Shown here in pieces: positions 15,001-25,700 of a DNA stretch of 64,000 bases (within the stretch, counting starts at the first letter, position 1; each line of letters begins with the position of its first letter). The notes below the pieces were generated by a model, which saw only the letters and a program-made list of their open reading frames with translations, did no database searches and was not told the origin of the DNA. A program made the position numbers and the translations under genes. Source of the DNA: Pelodera strongyloides (Eukaryota > Nematoda > Chromadorea > Rhabditida > Rhabditidae); NCBI GenBank assembly GCA_036852015.1, contig JAANDG010000121.1, positions 1-64,000 of the forward strand. Direction: 5' to 3'.

Positions 15001-18000
15001 CACATTTACTTCTGCTTTAGGGTCGGTATCCTACCGTTGGGAAGGATTACAATTTTGGATTCGCGGCCGGCCCATCCGTCGACGAATGAATATGATTATT
15101 ATTTTTTGTCTTTGTATGTATTGTTGTTTCTGTGAATATGGCGTAATAAAGAATGGTGTGAATATGGCACGAAATGGTGTGCACCATTGGGGAAATACCA
15201 TGTTTGAATGAAGGGAGAACTGTAATTGGAGAAATGACCACTGATTTGAATGAAGGTTGAGAAAGCTGCAGAAGTGAAAGACAGATGGAGCGGTTAGGAG
15301 GGCGTAGACGGTTTGAGATGCCATATCACGGGTGCGGGCGAGGCCCAATATCGGGGTGCACCACGGTAAAATCATATCAAGGGCACGGGCGTGGGGTGCG
15401 CCACGGTAAAATCCGTCACCCTTGCTGCACTGGTCACCGAAAGTAGGGGTGTATCACCGACACTGTCTCGCTTGATAAGAGTTGGGCCCGCAACCTTGCC
15501 CATCTTGCCCTGCCCTGAAAGCGATATAAAGCCGACCAGTATTAACTATTTTGCCGCAAAATAGATTTTGCATTTTGCCTGATGTTAAAAGATGTCAAAC
15601 GAGTAGCTGCTCTGTAGCAGAATACAATTTAGTTGTCGGTCTCTTTTTTTTTTACACTTTTTTTTTTTTACACTATATTGTATTTGCCCTACCGTAGTCA
15701 CTGCGCGTAGTGTATAGTATAGTATATGTGCTCTGCCTGCGAGTTTTATTGTTATTTACCAGTGCTGATATGTTTCTGATGTGTAACTGTTTTTTTGTTT
15801 CTGATTCACTTTAGCATTGTAATATACGAGTTGGAGGTTTGAGTTTAGAAGACGCAGTGGGTATGTTTTCTACACCTGTACGCCTGTACCGCGCTGTTTA
15901 AACTCAAACCGCAAACTGGAATATTAATGCGATTGGTGTATTAAAGGGTACAAGGTACAAGTAAAGTGAGGGCAACTTTTTTCTCGTGGGCCTGCCCCTT
16001 TAGTGCGAAAATGTGAGTGCACCATTATGGCTAGCGGTTTAGATTTGTTGTTATCTACTTAAATCCATCTACAGATCGGTGGAGAGCAACGATGCATCGT
16101 CTTCCGGCAGCATTTCTCCTGGATCGCGTGATCAGTCACAGTAGGTTTTTACTTTTATTAAAACGAAATACCGGCCGGTTTTTCAAACGCATCGTGGACA
16201 ACTGTATTCTAACATATTTATGCTAATTTACCCTTAGCTCGATTTTTTATTCTAATTTATGTTCATTTGCATGAGCTTAATAAGAACGCTGGTGCTGGTG
16301 TACTCGATGTATTTCCAAAACCGGCCGGTATTTCGCTTTAACAAGACTCAAATATCCGCTTTCCTGCAGTAGTGTGTTGTATATCATCATCTCTTTTACT
16401 AGAGCACGTGAAACTTTCGCATTCTGCGAATATGGGAGCGTTCGGGATGCACATTTCGGAAGTTAAAAAAAAGCATATGATTTGTATAGTGTCTAGTTCC
16501 GTTTGAATGTTCGTCATCCCTTTCATTTTGAAGGCATTTCCTACGTGCCTTGTCGCTATTGTTTTCGGGATAGCGCCGTCTCGTACGGGCATTTAGCAGA
16601 TTTTGAAAGTTGTGTCCCGAATTCGCCCTTTATGCAAATCCTACAGTTTGCAGTAAAGCGACAGAAGACTCTTACTCTACATCATTTTTTATATGATTTC
16701 CCCACAATAGATCACGTAGTACAATGCGATTTTTTCAGCTTTTATGAACACGTTTATTATCTTATTATAAAGGAGAAGAGTACGGGTTTGTTTTATGTGC
16801 ACAACGAAAGCTGTTCATAAAGAAAATTCTTCGATCGAAAGAGCATACAAAATCTTTGCCGCTGGCGAAATTCGAACCCACAGTCTCGATTCACAGTCCA
16901 ACGCTCTGTTGAGCTATGCTAGCTTATGGGAGGAGGATCTTATAGGAGATAGAAGAGCAAGTGCAATGCAAATTTGCAAATTTGCATGAAGTCCAGAACC
17001 ATTTATACGTTCCCACATAAACGTAAATGAACATCTTTTTTACGTTTGAAGAAATTCCTTTTTTTAATTAGGGTAACAATCGGAGAAGAGCCATCTCGTG
17101 GTAATTAATAAGTCTCATCGATGAGCCAACACGGTACTCATTGAGTCCCCATTGTTGCGTTTTTAATAATATATAGCATTGAAACATTGTGTAAAGTCTC
17201 TTAAGTCATGGGGTGAGAAGAAACTCCCTAGAACTTCTGCGTGAGTGGAATTGTGAATATTTTCACCAATAAAGAGTATTTTATTCAGAAAATCTCCCTC
17301 AACTCCTTCGATTAACGTCCACGATAGTGATGGAGAAAACAGATGCATTGTGCTACACAACAACAACAACAATAATGAACACAAGGTTTGTCAGTTTTTT
17401 TGTAATGATTTGTTATTATCTTTCTTTTATGCGATTGTCTTACTCGTTTCAATATATCGCTCTTAGTACTCGGTTGAGTTTCTGCGGGATTATATGAGAA
17501 TTTAGAATTTAGTGGCGTTTTCAGAAGCAGAAGGTGAACATGCAAAATTAAGCCTTTAACTTTTAACAACGTGTTTTTTTTTTGATGATTTGTGATTTAG
17601 TAGAATTCTTTCAGTTAACTGGCCTTAGTCACACACCGATCGCACACATGGGAAGACCGCGTCCATCCAGCAATACGCCCGTATTCCATAAGAGACTGGG
17701 TGAACTGGGAGCATTGAAGGATATTTCTGCCAATGTATGTTTTAACATTTGTTTGTTATCGGTTACTTTGACTGTTTGACTGGCCTGGCTGAAATCATTA
17801 TCAGAATATGTGCGGCTCGCTGTCCACAGTGGAGGTGCAAGGTGCTTTATATTAACTTGTAATGTTGTGATTCTACGCTTACGGCTTACGTCCTTACGTG
17901 TAGGGTGCTGTTGGTAATTGGGCGCTGGAACTTGTGTACGTGTACTTGTGTTGTGTACACTGACAATTAGAGTACCAGAGTAACCAGAGTACTCCTCAGT

Positions 18001-20228
18001 GGGTGTCATGGTCATGGTGTTCTGTTCTTCTCATTCATATTTACTGTGTTTCTTAGTTTCTTGTTTCCTCGATTTACTTTTGCTACTTGCGCAGTCCAGT
18101 GTTCCTATGTCTAGCGTACCTACTTAAAAACCAATAATGCAAAGATTTCTTGTCACTTCTGGAGGAATAGATGCTTACGTTCTTGTTTTACTTAACTTAT
18201 ATTTAGGATGCCATGTCTCCCGAGCAACGCCGTCTCGCCGAGTCGCGTTTCCCATCAATGGAGCGCCTTCGATCGTCGATGCAGAATTTGCATACCAATG
18301 ATCCGGCTGAACGAGCCCCGTCCCCTCTACTCGACAAATTTAGAAGCAGGGTACGTTATTGCTTATTTGTTTCTTTTTTTTATTGTTCTATACTTTGAAG
18401 GGTCAGAGGTCAGATCCAGGGAAAAAATGAATCCGTATTTCCCGTGGACTTTTACCTTTGAACCTTTGAAGTATGCTCATTCATTCATTCACGGATACTA
18501 ATAGCCGTTCCTGAGGCCATATTCACCGATCCGATTCCCTCGGGAAAATATTCCCTGGGGAAGAAAATAGTATTATAAAGTGAGACACGCAGAGAAAAAG
18601 ACGGGGAGTTCCCCATGGGGAATTGAGTGGTGAATATGGCCTCTGGTAGGGAGTTTTCACGGGCGACTCTCACGTCCCTCACGCTCCTTGAATCAGGATA
18701 TATTTTGTAAACCAAAAAATTTATTTGAGTTTTCAGCAAATCTCTTTATCTGTTGATCTAAGAGATCACCAATATGATACAGATAAGGTAAATTTGTGTT
18801 ACCGTGGTGATTGTGATGTGATGTGAAGTGATTGGTTGTGTTCTATAGTAGATATAATTTTCTGTGAATGATAGGAGGGGTGGGTAGCACTCACCAAGTA
18901 GTATAGCAATTTTGTTTTATTTTTAGTTTTTGATCAGGGTTTAATGTTTGATTTACGACAGCACCCCCCTCAAAATAGTTGATTAAGTTTGTGACTAGAA
19001 TAGTTGTGGAGTTGTGGTGGTACCATGGTTCTCGTTCTTAAGTTCTTATTGTTCAGGAGCTATCATTCGTTATTGTGAAATTGTGTTTAGTAAGCTGAGT
19101 TAAGAAGTTAGATGACTAAACCGAATTAGGTCTCCATGTCAATAGGTCAATAGGTCAATTCCGCCCGACCATTTTTACTTTACCATTTACCACTACTGCT
19201 TCATTTATGTACTGATTGATATTGTGTTCGATTTCCTTGCTACCATTGCACGCTGGATCTATTATCTCTTTTGTGTTAAAGCGGTATGACATGCGGTCTG
19301 TGTACATTCTGGGCAGCTGCTTTTCGAATTTCCATGTACTGTGAAAGTGAATATGTGTTTTATGGAATGCAGCACAATTTACGTACAAAATAATAGTTTA
19401 TTGATGATAGGCAATTAACACATTTCAAATAATGCATGGAAATTGGAAAAGCAGTTTTCCAGTTATGTTTCGGATTCGCGTACCATGTCCCATGGGTAGT
19501 TTCACCTTGTTGTTAGTTTTCTTAACTCTTAATAATTCTTCCAGGCGCCTCAGTACCGTTCGTTCAACCTGCGTAAAACGACTGAAAAACAGGTCGCCGT
19601 TCTCGACAGACTCAGCAATTTGCGGGATAAACTAAGACATAAGGAAAACTTCCCGGTAAGTTGTTAGTTTTTTTTAGTTTGTAGTTTGTAGTTTTTTTTT
19701 TTTTTTAGTGTTATACTGGTCTTCTGTCTTAGTGTCTTATGCCGCCCATATTTGAATATTAAAGCGAAATACCGGTCGATTTTTGAAACACACCGAGTAC
19801 AAGAGCATTCGTATGTAGCGTATGCAAATGAACGTAAATTAGAATAAAAAAAAGAGCTAAATTCGAGTAAATTAGCATAAATACGTAAGAGTTCGGTTGT
19901 CCACGTCCACGATGCGTTTCAAAAACCGGCCGGTGATATATCGCTTTAACTTATTTGAGTGTCACTTATCCTCTGCGTGCACAGGAAGTTTTGCGACTTA
20001 ATTTATTCATGAATTCCCGGTGTAGTGTAGCGGTAGCGTTATTGTGAAATTTATCAAAACTTACTTGCTCAATGATTTGGGTTTAGACTTATACGGATCC
20101 TGCATTTGTATGTGGTATAGCTTTGTGTATTGCTTTGATTAATAAAGGCATACTTGCAGGAGCGCTCTGGTTTTATGTCCCGCGGAAGCAGCATGGCATC
20201 TGTACGTGGCCATGGTGCCAGTCCTTAG
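6..20228 (+). CDS. Large multi-exon gene A, Ser/Pro/Arg-rich disordered protein, 5' end outside window
   Basis: I do not recognise the family. Exons supported by splice sites and matching phase are about 6-229 (upstream limit unknown), 3539-3636, 3903-3987, 13888-13988, 16075-16140, 17629-17734 (or 17615-17734), 18207-18350, 18737-18787, 19545-19655 and 20160-20201. Junctions fit exactly at 229/3539 (AG+C), 3636/3903 (G+AA) and 13988/16075 (GG+A). The last four junctions are all phase 0. At least one exon is missing between 3987 and 13888, because 3987 ends in phase 2 and 13888 starts in phase 0. The peptides are rich in Ser, Pro and Arg (for example RSSTSGTADSPLQR, TRPPKPQQ, GRPRPSSNTP). A short charged, possibly helical stretch, TEKQVAVLDRLSNLRDKL, lies in exon 19545-19655. 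There is no membrane segment. The last exon can read to a stop at 20226-20228, or end at a GTACGT donor at 20202 and continue to gene C at 47361. No AATAAA was found within several hundred bases after the stop, which weakly favours continuation. Confidence 0.7.
1246..1415 (-). repeat. Interspersed repeat family A, partial copy in inverse orientation
   Basis: Starts ATTATATAAAAGAGTAACTG and ends with GCCTCAGGCGGCGTGAGCCG, the reverse complement of the family A 3' half at 26.8 and 48.9 kb. It lies in the first intron seen of gene A. Confidence 0.85.
3988..5699. other. Intronic/geneless stretch of gene A
   Basis: No convincing exon is seen after the 3987 donor. The stretch holds T-rich runs and a GC-rich patch with inverted-repeat character at about 4090-4260 and 4890-4990. 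Similar wording (GTGGCACAC, GCGCACC) recurs near 24.25, 47.92 and 53.94 kb, suggesting a diverged repeat family. Confidence 0.45.
5700..5771 (-). tRNA. tRNA-Asp (GTC)
   Basis: This is a 72-nt cloverleaf on the minus strand beginning TCCTCGGTAGTATAGTGG. The anticodon loop is CTGTCAC, so the anticodon is GTC. The T arm is CCGGG-TTCAATT-CCCGG and the acceptor stem pairs TCCTCGG with CCGGGGA, including a G-T pair. It is identical in sequence to the copies at 31.1, 37.9, 38.8 and 38.9 kb, and sits alone inside an intron of gene A, antisense to it. Confidence 0.96.
6334..6510. mobile_element. MITE family B, copy 1
   Basis: A short inverted-repeat element bounded by TTTAAAGCGAAAT on the left and its complement on the right. 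The inner termini carry CGGGCGGTTTTTGAAACGC and GATGCGTTTCAAAAACCG. It has no coding capacity and its interior is AT-rich. Confidence 0.85.
6511..10529. other. Long geneless stretch, probably gene A intron
   Basis: No exon passes both splice-site and frame checks here. Contents noted: a CATACCGTA-rich cluster at 7585-7700, a GC-rich patch at 7265-7320, a short (GATA) run at 9953-9967, and T-rich tracts. Open frames are short and have no coding character. Confidence 0.5.
7585..7702. repeat. CATACCGTA interspersed short repeat
   Basis: The word CATACCGT occurs about eight times in roughly 120 bases, separated by irregular spacers such as TACTACCG and TTCAAGTACG. It looks like a degenerate minisatellite without a fixed period. 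Confidence 0.75.
10530..10566. mobile_element. MITE family B remnant, ends only
   Basis: Both terminal sequences are present (TTTTAAGCGAAAA and CCGGCCGGTATTTCGCTTTTAA) but the roughly 140-bp interior is absent, giving a 37-bp near-palindrome. It is best read as an internal deletion of a family B element. Confidence 0.65.
10567..13887. other. Geneless stretch before exon 13888, probably intronic
   Basis: T-rich sequence without a convincing exon. A 113-codon open frame at 12388-12729 has no recognised motif and no splice support. One missing exon of gene A, which must enter in phase 2 and leave in phase 0, may lie in this stretch or in 3988-10529. Confidence 0.45.
14504..14599 (+). other. Candidate alternative or cryptic exon of gene A
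   Basis: The stretch is bounded by an ACATTTAG acceptor and a GAG/GTAGAC donor and is open in one frame throughout (32 codons). In the frame demanded by the preceding exon it reads a helical, charged peptide (RERARNLENELNMRRR) and then hits a stop 14 codons before that donor. Since exon 13988 joins 16075 perfectly without it, this may be an alternative exon or a non-coding lookalike. Confidence 0.35.
16158..16341. mobile_element. MITE family B, copy 2
   Basis: The ends are TTAAAACGAAATACCGGCCG on the left and CCGGCCGGTATTTCGCTTTA on the right. It lies in an intron only 17 bases after the exon ending at 16140. Confidence 0.88.
16861..16923 (-). pseudogene. Degenerate tRNA-His-like sequence
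   Basis: On the minus strand, GCTAGCATAGCTCAA, an anticodon-loop-like CTGTGAA (GTG, His) and a T arm with GGTTCGAAT are recognisable. However, the D arm is short, the anticodon stem does not pair and the acceptor stem has two mismatches. It lies directly beside a family A repeat fragment. It could be a tRNA pseudogene or the head of a tRNA-derived SINE. Confidence 0.5.
16930..17105 (-). repeat. Interspersed repeat family A, fragment
   Basis: The reverse complement closely matches 48650-48840. Shared blocks include GGGTAACAATCGG, ACGTTCCCACATAAACGTAAATGAAC (described in part) and the Lys/Phe-like run near 17060. It lies in an intron of gene A. Confidence 0.75.
18513..18643. mobile_element. 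Short inverted-repeat element, family G, copy 1
   Basis: A 131-bp element with ends GAGGCCATATTCACC and GGTGAATATGGCCTC. Inside these are nested inverted blocks, with CCCTCGGGAAAATATTCCC opposite GGGGAGTTCCCCATGGGG. Two further copies occur at 56.4 and 59.9 kb. Confidence 0.88.
19759..19949. mobile_element. MITE family B, copy 3
   Basis: The ends are TTAAAGCGAAATACCGGTCG and CCGGCCGGTGATATATCGC. It sits in the intron between the exons 19545-19655 and 20160-20201. Confidence 0.88.
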
Positions 20229-22148
20229 GCATTTGGGACTTAGGCTTAGGGAGAGAAGCTGGGCTTTCCAAGGCTCTTGAGGGTGTTTTATTCCTTTGGT
20301 CCAGTCTTTCTCTTACGTTTTTTAGCCTCAATTTATTGATTAATTTTGTGTGTCTGTGATCAGAAATGCTTTAAATTGGATCATTATGCCCACACTTTCT
20401 TGTTTTTCTAAAGATGTATCGTTTTCGTTTGGTCATGGTCTACTTGGTACTGTATGTTAGGAATAAGACTTTGGTGAGGCTTATTCACTTTCCTTTTTCT
20501 TTAACTAGCCTGTAATTCTTTGTTGATGTGCTCCCCTTTTTTTGTGTACATTGCACTGTACCCTGCTCCATGTGTTTTTCTCGCGTGTAGTTTTGTTTTT
20601 GTCCCTGCCCTCGCCCAGTATTATTATTTATCTTTTCTTTTGAACTTTTGACTCCCTGAAAACCATGTATATTATTTGAGCCTGATGAAGTTAGGCTTTT
20701 CGAATTGGGCCTTTATTTCTGTGTGGTGAAACAGTTATTTACATTTTTGAAATGTATGTAGGTATCTTGATTGCCTTGGTTGAATATTTCACTTTGATTT
20801 TTTTTAAATATTGGTAGGTATGATATTTCAGTGGTGTCCTTATGAGCGCTTGGTGTTTTGGAATTGGTGGGCCTTCATGGTATATGGTAGTCGCACCATT
20901 TCTAAAGCATTTGTACGGAACAGGAGCACGCTTCAGATTTCAGATGGATTTTATTTTATCCCTCCACTCTGCATTTATTCAAAAATTTAAACATTCCCTT
21001 TATTCTTTAATGTTTTCACTCTCAAAATCAATCAATTATTATTTGTTTTCTCTCTCAAATTACAAACAAGAAAGATCAAATCTACTCGTGTACTTCTTTC
21101 ACTCTTATTTTTGTTTTTTTTCTTTATAACGAATTTTCCTCCCTGAATTTTGGGTTTGTGTATGTTTTCGTTTACTAATATTTGTGCTTCATTTGGCGCT
21201 ACATTTATTTGCTTATTTTATTATGATTATTTTCAATGAATTGCATGTATTTTGTGCTCGGTTGTGTTTATAGTTAGCGTGTGTATCTTGATGGTTCTAG
21301 ATTAGAATAGCAATGATTTACTTTTGCAATTTATTTTTTTCCATGACAGTTTAGCTTATTATTAGCAAAATCTATTGCGTTGGTTTTTCTGTCGTCGTTT
21401 TTAAAGCGGTATAACATGTGGTTTTGCTGCAGTATGCTTGACAAATTCATTTTCGTTTGTATGCTAATTATGTGCCGTTCCGCTGCAAACCACGTGCTGT
21501 ACTGCTTTAATAATTTGACAATTTGGTTTCTTTATCCTCTATTTGCATATCTTTGACTTGAATGTGGGTCCAAGCTACTTGGTGGGCTTTGTCCCAGAAT
21601 CTGTACATTTATTGGAATTTTGTTCTTCTTGATTTATTTTTATGATTCACTATTTACAAATTGATTACATTGTTGTGGCTTAAAATAGGTAAAATAAGAA
21701 GGTCTAATCTCATTTTCACCTTTCGAAGTACTTCAATAATGTAATCAACCTGAAATTCACTTTTCTAATGAAATTTCCCCGTATTTTTTGTGTTTTTGTT
21801 CTTTATTAATAATGAAGTTTTTTTACTAAATATTGGTTGGTGACTTGTGAAAAGAAATATGCTGCAAACACGTGAAATATTTTATTTTCTGTGTTGTAAG
21901 TGACAATTAAAAGATGACAGTTGTCATAGAAAAAGCAGAAATCGTGGTTGTTGGGGATATACTGATTTGGCCGCGAATATTCAACAGAACTGTTAGAACT
22001 ATAGATTGCACGTCACGGCACGACTAATTTGCTCTAATATTGGGAAGTTCGCGTGCAAGCGGCATGCTTGCGGCGCTGAAAAAAATTGGCATGCCGCTTA
22101 CATGAGACGATTCCACTGTTAGTGACGCTGCTACACTCTCTGGTTTAC
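20229..22148. other. T-rich geneless stretch between gene A exon and dehydrogenase
   Basis: No exon recognised. It includes a small family D inverted-repeat element (21400-21510) and a GC-rich imperfect palindrome near 22020-22100 around GCATGC motifs. No AATAAA was found in the first several hundred bases after the possible stop of gene A. Confidence 0.45.
21400..21510. mobile_element. Short inverted-repeat element, family D, copy 1
   Basis: The left end is TTTAAAGCGGTATAACATG and the right end is CACGTGCTGTACTGCTTTAA, with an inner inverted pair GTGGTTTTGC/GCAAACCAC. A related copy lies at 57060-57204, and isolated ends occur near 19275 and 58692. Confidence 0.75.
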
Positions 22149-22322
22149 TTTAAAGCGAAATACCGGCCGGTTTTTTGAAGCACATCGAGTAGACCAGCAT
22201 TCTTATGCAGCGTATGCAAATTGACATAAATTATAATAGAAAATCGAGCAAATTAGCATAAATACATAATAATTCAGTTGTCCACGATGCGTTTCAAAAA
22301 CCGGCCGGTATTTCGTTTTAAA
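22149..22322. mobile_element. MITE family B, copy 4
   Basis: The ends are TTTAAAGCGAAATACCGGCC and CCGGCCGGTATTTCGTTTTA. It lies about 390 bp upstream of the proposed start of the dehydrogenase gene. Confidence 0.88.
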
Positions 22323-22709
22323 CTTTCCTTTTCGGTTTGTTGAATGTGGTTGACTGACGCATTAGAATCGGCCGCAGACAAGGTGCCTCGTTTTCTTGAA
22401 TTTTTGGTGGAGATTGCTGTGTTCCTGCAGGTTTGTGTTAATTTTTTGAAGTATTAGACATGGGACATGGGAGAATCTGTACGTCGACCGTTTCTCAAGG
22501 CTCACGGTACGTCCGATCCTCATGGTAAGGGGAAAGCGTACGCGCCGAAAACGTGATGCAACTGTGACACACTTTCTTCGAGAGGAGAAATGCGACATGT
22601 GCGTCAGAGTGGCGCCAATTTTTGTGACACCTTCTGCGCATCCTTGGCACGTCCGCGCACCCTACAAGTGGGCCGCTATGCGCGGACGCGGAATGTAGTG
22701 TTGACATAT

Positions 22710-25700
22710 ATGCACCTTATTCAACACCATGCATATTCATATAGTATCAAGTCAATTCCGCCTTTTCAGATTCACTTCCTGGCAATAGTTTACATCTTTC
22801 GCGAATTTCTCTTCCACTGGAAGCGCTCGTTTTCAACGAAGAATTTGAGTTCAATTATTGAATCGTCGGTATTTAATCAAAGGAGAACAAAATGTGCGGT
22901 GATTACTGGAGCTGATGGAACAATAGGCACAAAGGTGGGAAAATTTGAATATTTATTCCGGAAACGATTTTTCAGAGAAACAGTGCGCAAATACAATAAT
23001 TATTTTTCGTAAAATGTGTGCATGCAAACTTTTAATAACGTGTATGGTTGTGCACAAGTTGATCAGTTGTTGCAATGCGAAAGTCTGGTTGCGAGTAAAA
23101 ACAAGGAGCGCCCACATTGCGCCGCTCACTTCGCTCAGTCTTCGCCAGGTTCTTGCGAAGATCGGGCGACGTAGCGGCGCCTGATGCTTGCGCGGCGGCG
23201 TCAGTGTCGCCGAATTTTCAATTTGCTGCTTTTTTCGCTCAGCAATCAGCGGCGTTATGCAGCAAAGGTCTACCAGTCTTATGTGGGGTTATATTTGTTG
23301 TTCTAATATGCTCGTTTAGCTAGTAGCTCGATTGCTGAGGCTCCGCTGGGAGGTGCACTGTCTTGTCCACAATGAAGAAAATGCAAAAGTTGTTTTTGGA
23401 AATAGTGGAATATTGCATGAGAGTAGATTACATATCACTGAAGTCGATCTAGCGGATCTTGAACAGGTTCGGTTTTTTTAACAATTTAACGATAAGTTTA
23501 AAAAAGTTATGCCGAATGTACATGTGTCGTTTTCAGAGTTCACTATCTATAACAATTGATCTGTTGTGTGTTATGTTGTAGCGTTTTCATTGATTGTTCT
23601 TTATATTGAGTATTTATAATTTGTATTAATCATCATAATACGTAGAATATGTCCAGATTTAGTACATGTTTTTTTTTAAATCCAGTTTTTTTAAATCAAA
23701 CTTCATTTCTCTCTAACTGCCAATTATCCGGAGTTGCGGATTTTCTTCAAGCAATGTGATTTTATGCAAAAATGTCTGACGAGAGTGGGATTCGAACCCA
23801 CGCCTCCGGAGAGACTGGTGCCTTAAACCAGCGCCTTAGACCGCTCGGCCATCTCGCCACATTCAATTGCTCAATACTCACTCTCACATTGCGAATTCAA
23901 CTATTCAACAGCATCTCCTCAGTTTCCAACTTCTTGCATTCTAATATTTCCCTAACATAACACTTCATCATTACATTGAATAATAGCCAAGGTAAATGGA
24001 TTATGTTAGACATTCTGCAGTACTACCTACAATATGTAGGCATACACAATGTTTTTACTTTTATTTCAGACTTCCGTTGTTGCGAATGTTTTGTGTGAAC
24101 GTCTTCCACATATTGACCTTATTGTTTGTGCCGCCGCCGTTATGTTATCTCCAAAACCGGTGAGAATTCGTCACTTTCGTGGACTAGAACGCAAGCCGGC
24201 GCATTGGGTCCGCCGGTCTGCCAGTGCCGCGCGGCTGAATCATTTTCGTGCCGGAATGCGCGGGGAGAGTGCCAGTTGTGTGCGAAAGTGTACAAGCGCA
24301 GTTTGCGCACCTGTGGCACACCCTTCAAAAAGTGCTTAAAATGCGTGTCGTTTGTTTGCCGCGCGCTCTTTTCGCGCCATATCAACCCAGCATAGGGCAT
24401 AGGAACAACTGCGGAGTTTTTCGGTGCAGTCGTATCATGTACAGTCGGGTACAAACTAACTGTTTTCCAAAAATTTCAGTTCACTTCGGATGTACGTTCG
24501 GAACAACTGAATGTTAACGTCTTTTCCCAAGTGCTGCTTGTCAAAGTAAGCTTTGTTAACTTTTAAGTGTGTTCGTCTTCTGATTTTTCAAATCGCTTTA
24601 CGTTGTGAGCCTACCTCGCATGCTCACCTCGCCCAGTATTCAGCAGACTCTCGCCAATTCCTCGCGAGTTCACTGAGCATCCTTTCGCGAAAACCTATAG
24701 AAGATCGGGCAGTCGCCAGACACCTTTTTATCTGGTTGTCATAAATTTTCTGATTTTCGTACAGTCGCGCCTACCTTTCGCGGCGCGAAATGTTCGCGCC
24801 AGCCCCAGGGTTTCGTGCCAGCACGTTACGTTAGCTTCTTCATGTGGCCATTTCTTTTAGATCCTCAAAGCAAAGATGTCGCCCGACTGCCGAACTCTTT
24901 TAGTGTCTTCTGTATGTTCGAGAGCAGCGTATTTGCCGAGAAAATTTCTAACTAGTGGTAGGTCATCGTCGAAGACGAAAAAATAAGGCACCAAAAAGAA
25001 CTAACTCCGACAAGTGGACCTTGAATTCTTTTGGATACTCTGGTCCTCAGTCCTCAGGCACGTAGCGCGGACATGCGAATCCGCGTCCTCGGGAATAGTT
25101 TGCAAATTTGCATTTGAGAATTCGAGACAGAGAGAAACAAGCCCCTCTCTTTTTCCTGCGTCGCCGCCTTTCCAATGTCAAAAGCCATCTCTTTCCCGCG
25201 GACGCGGATTCGCATGTCCGCGCTGCGCGCCTGAGAACGTAGCACTAGTGGGCAATTTGAGTCCTGCGTCTTTCTTATTCAATTACTGTGTTGATACACA
25301 GGAAAAATAATTGCCCAAACTCCAAACCACAGAAAAACCGTCAGTCGCCGGTCACCAAATGGTTTTCACTCAAAAAAAACATTTGGTGACCATGTAGTGA
25401 CCAGTTGACGACGATTTTCGAGTAAATTTGGTCACGACAAGGTCTCCAGTTGGTCATCAAATAGGCTGGCCCATGAATAACAAATAGGGAAGCGTCACAA
25501 AATGGTCTTTAAATTAGTCGATAATTTGTATTCCAGGTAGCCTTAGCGTGGAAGGAGGGCCCTATCAAACCTACGCCTTTTCCAAACTTTTGATGGCTTT
25601 GTCAGCGGCAGAGTTATCCAGGTATTGTCTTCTGCATGTTCTATTTATGTATTGAAATTATTTTCACAAATCTTATTTCCGTTGGCGGCAAATTCTGAAA

